Part shown: one piece after another, positions 62,627 through 64,000 of the stretch
Layout: the number at the start of each line of letters is the position of its first letter
Numbering within the stretch: position 1 is the stretch's first letter
DNA from: Caballeronia grimmiae
GTDB taxonomy: Bacteria; Pseudomonadota; Gammaproteobacteria; Burkholderiales; Burkholderiaceae
Assembly (NCBI RefSeq): GCF_000698555.1
Contig: NZ_JFHE01000014.1
Location: 62,001-126,000, forward strand
Length of the DNA: 64,000 bases
Direction: 5' to 3'
Notes under the pieces: model-generated
Database searches by the model: none
The model's input: only the letters and a program-made list of their open reading frames with translations
What the model was told of the DNA's origin: nothing
Made by a program: the position numbers and the translations under genes

Positions 62627-63220
62627 ATGATGCAAAGACGAAACTTCATGCTCAAGTCGACGGCCGTGTTGGCGCTGGGAGGCCTCGCGCTTGCCGGTTG
62701 CACGACCAATTCGAACACGGGCGCTGAAAAAGCCGCCAGTTCCGCCGATGACCGCCGTTCCATCGACGCTGACGTCGACGGCACCATCCAGCGTCTCTAC
62801 ACGACGGTTCCCGGCTCGCGCGAACTGGTCGCGAAGTCGCGCGGCATTCTCGTCTTCCCGTCGGTGATTCAGGCCGGCTTCATCGTCGGCGCCCAGTACG
62901 GCAAGGGTTCGCTGCGCGTGGGCGGCAGCACCGTCGGCTACTACAGCACGACGTCGGGCTCGTTCGGCCTGCAGGCGGGCGCGCAGTCGAAGGCGATCAT
63001 CTTCCTGTTCATGACCCAGGACGCGCTCGACAAATTCCGTAATTCGGACGGCTGGGCTGCAGGCGTCGATGCATCGGTTGCGCTCGTGAAGATGGGCGCG
63101 AACGGCGCCGTCGATACGACCACCGCCACCGCGCCGGTCGAAGCGTTCGTGCTGACCAACGCGGGTCTGATGGCCGATGTCTCGCTGCAAGGCACGAAGG
63201 TCACGCGCCTCAAGATGTAA
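62627..63220 (+). CDS. SYLF-domain (Ysc84-like) lipoprotein
   Basis: 197 residues from ATG 62627 (adjacent ATG at 62630 also possible; GGAGA upstream). Signal ending ALAGC (lipobox). SYLF domain about residues 45-190: DGTIQRLYTTVPGSRELVAKSRGILVFPSVIQAGFIVGAQYGKGSLRVG, and FLFMTQDALDKF. The SYLF fold binds lipid or phosphoinositide in eukaryotes; bacterial forms are envelope lipoproteins of unknown role. A long terminator follows. Confidence 0.92.
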   Translation: MMQRRNFMLKSTAVLALGGLALAGCTTNSNTGAEKAASSADDRRSIDADVDGTIQRLYTTVPGSRELVAKSRGILVFPSVIQAGFIVGAQYGKGSLRVGGSTVGYYSTTSGSFGLQAGAQSKAIIFLFMTQDALDKFRNSDGWAAGVDASVALVKMGANGAVDTTTATAPVEAFVLTNAGLMADVSLQGTKVTRLKM

Positions 63221-63252
63221 CGGGCGTTTCATCCTTCACGGCAGCAAGCATG

Positions 63253-63300
63253 ACCGCCGTGTGGCGCGACGCGAGGGTCGCGCCACACGGCGGTTTTTTT
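63253..63300 (+). terminator. Very strong rho-independent terminator
   Basis: An 18-bp perfect stem (arms at 63253-63270 and 63277-63294, loop GCGAGG) followed by TTTTTTT. The T-run reaches the stop codon of the converging glycosyltransferase gene (63299-63301). Confidence 0.92.
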
Positions 63301-64000
63301 ACGTCGTTGCGCTGTCGATCAGCTTGAACCGCGAGCGTTTCTGCGCACGCACCACGGCCCGATACGCATCCAGATACTGCCGCGCCATCCGGTGCGACGT
63401 GAAGCGTTCCTCGAAGCGTCTTCGCACACCCTCGCGCGGCAGCGTATGCAGCCGGTTGACGGCCGCGACCGCGCCGATCTCGTCTTCGACGATAAAGCCC
63501 GACACGCCCTCGTCCACCACTTCCGGCACGGCCCCGCGATTGAACGCGATGACAGGCGTGCCGCAGGCCATCGCTTCGATCATGGCGAGGCCGAAAGGCT
63601 CCGGCCAGTCGATCGGAAACAGCAGCGCGAGTGCGCCCGAAAGAAACTCGGCCTTCTGGCTATCGTTGATTTCGCCGATGTATTCGACATACGGCAATTC
63701 GAGAAGCGGCGCGATTTCACGCTCGAAATACTCGTGATCGGCGGCATCGACTTTGGCGGCGATCTTGATCGGCAGCCCGCAGCGCCCGGCGATGCGAATC
63801 GCCGTATCGACGCGCTTTTCCGGCGAAATGCGCCCGAGGAACGCCAGATACTTGTGCTCGACGGGCTGCGGCACGTAGAGCTTCTCCGGCAGCCCGTGAT
63901 AGACCGTCGACACCCATTTCGCCTGCGGCAACGGATGCCGCTGCGCATCCGAAATGGACACGACCGGTGCGGTGTTGAAGGTATCGAATACGGGCTGCTG
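63299..64000 (-). CDS. Glycosyltransferase family 4-like protein (5' partial)
   Basis: 234 C-terminal residues; the frame runs off the right edge of the window. GT-B nucleotide-sugar half: KYLAFLGRISPEKRVDTAIRIAGRCGLPIKIAAKV, LPYVEYIGEINDSQKAEFLSGALALLFPIDWPEPFGLAMIEAMACGTPVIAFNRGAVPEVVDEGVSGFIV, with the EPFGLAMIEAMACGTP motif of family 4. Cytosolic sugar transferase, acceptor unknown. The preceding PVVSMSISDAQRHPLPQAKWVSTVYHG fits the family's hinge. Confidence 0.93.
   Translation of the reverse strand, partial: QQPVFDTFNTAPVVSISDAQRHPLPQAKWVSTVYHGLPEKLYVPQPVEHKYLAFLGRISPEKRVDTAIRIAGRCGLPIKIAAKVDAADHEYFEREIAPLLELPYVEYIGEINDSQKAEFLSGALALLFPIDWPEPFGLAMIEAMACGTPVIAFNRGAVPEVVDEGVSGFIVEDEIGAVAAVNRLHTLPREGVRRRFEERFTSHRMARQYLDAYRAVVRAQKRSRFKLIDSATT

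Noticed and set aside
1..64000. CRISPR arrays, tRNA/rRNA genes, insertion sequences, prophage
   Set aside because: No regular direct-repeat array, no cloverleaf or rRNA signatures, and no transposase, integrase or phage genes were recognised by reading; a tRNAscan/ISfinder run would confirm.

Overview
This 64 kb window is high-GC DNA packed with genes. Its content and codon use fit a Burkholderiaceae chromosome of the Paraburkholderia/Caballeronia/Burkholderia type: PsiF-repeat, DUF1488, DUF2917, DUF4142 and SYLF proteins, an ECF42-type sigma module, a rbs ABC operon, and many LysR and EamA proteins. Genus placement is an inference from gene content. No tRNA, rRNA, CRISPR array, insertion sequence or phage module was found. 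Both ends cut through genes: an RND pump on the left and a glycosyltransferase on the right.

Layout. 0-5.1 kb: RND permease (5' cut off), membrane-fusion protein and NodT-type outer-membrane factor, one tripartite efflux operon. 5.1-15 kb: housekeeping and accessory singles (methyltransferase, SBP56 selenium-binding/methanethiol-oxidase-like protein with a membrane partner, Lrp regulator divergent from an EamA exporter, RdgC, a diguanylate cyclase, a BrkB-like membrane protein). 15-26 kb: NCS1 permease, a LysR gene whose 3' end is repeated in a decayed tandem array, two Tyr/Pro-rich envelope proteins, cupin, a second EamA exporter, small stress-type proteins, beta-carbonic anhydrase, CBS protein, 2OG-Fe(II) oxygenase. 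26.5-33 kb: a short polysaccharide locus (polymerase/ligase-like membrane protein, secreted glycoside hydrolase, Wzc-type tyrosine autokinase, TPR-glycosyltransferase). 33-35.8 kb: a gene-poor, AT-richer island with a receiver-only regulator, a possible DNA-binding relic, a TetR gene with a nested inverted repeat at its promoter, and tiny acidic proteins.

36-38.2 kb: ECF42-type sigma factor with VOC and YciI (DGPF) partners, next to an 11-bp-arm dyad. 38.4-48.3 kb: a lipoprotein with a possible glycoside-hydrolase fold, a promoter-terminator unit that looks like a small RNA gene, DUF2917, a tannase-like esterase lacking both expected cysteines, a LysR/MFS divergent pair with a textbook LysR box, aldo-keto reductase, RarD, and an AI-2E-family permease. 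48.3-53.3 kb: the prkA(yeaG)-yeaH-spoVR(ycgB) stress operon. 53.6-60.6 kb: a hydratase, then rbsB-A-C-R-K with a promoter and probable LacI-type operator. 60.6-64 kb: small exported proteins (PsiF, SYLF), a very strong terminator, and a partial glycosyltransferase.

The most unusual signals are regulatory or structural. They are the LysR 3'-end array (16.66-17.12 kb), the dyads at 22,730, 38,207, 43,537 and 53,435, the small RNA candidate at 40.3 kb, and the paired cysteine loss in the tannase-like enzyme. No large, clearly undescribed multi-gene system was recognised. The closest candidate is the minimal polysaccharide locus at 26-33 kb.
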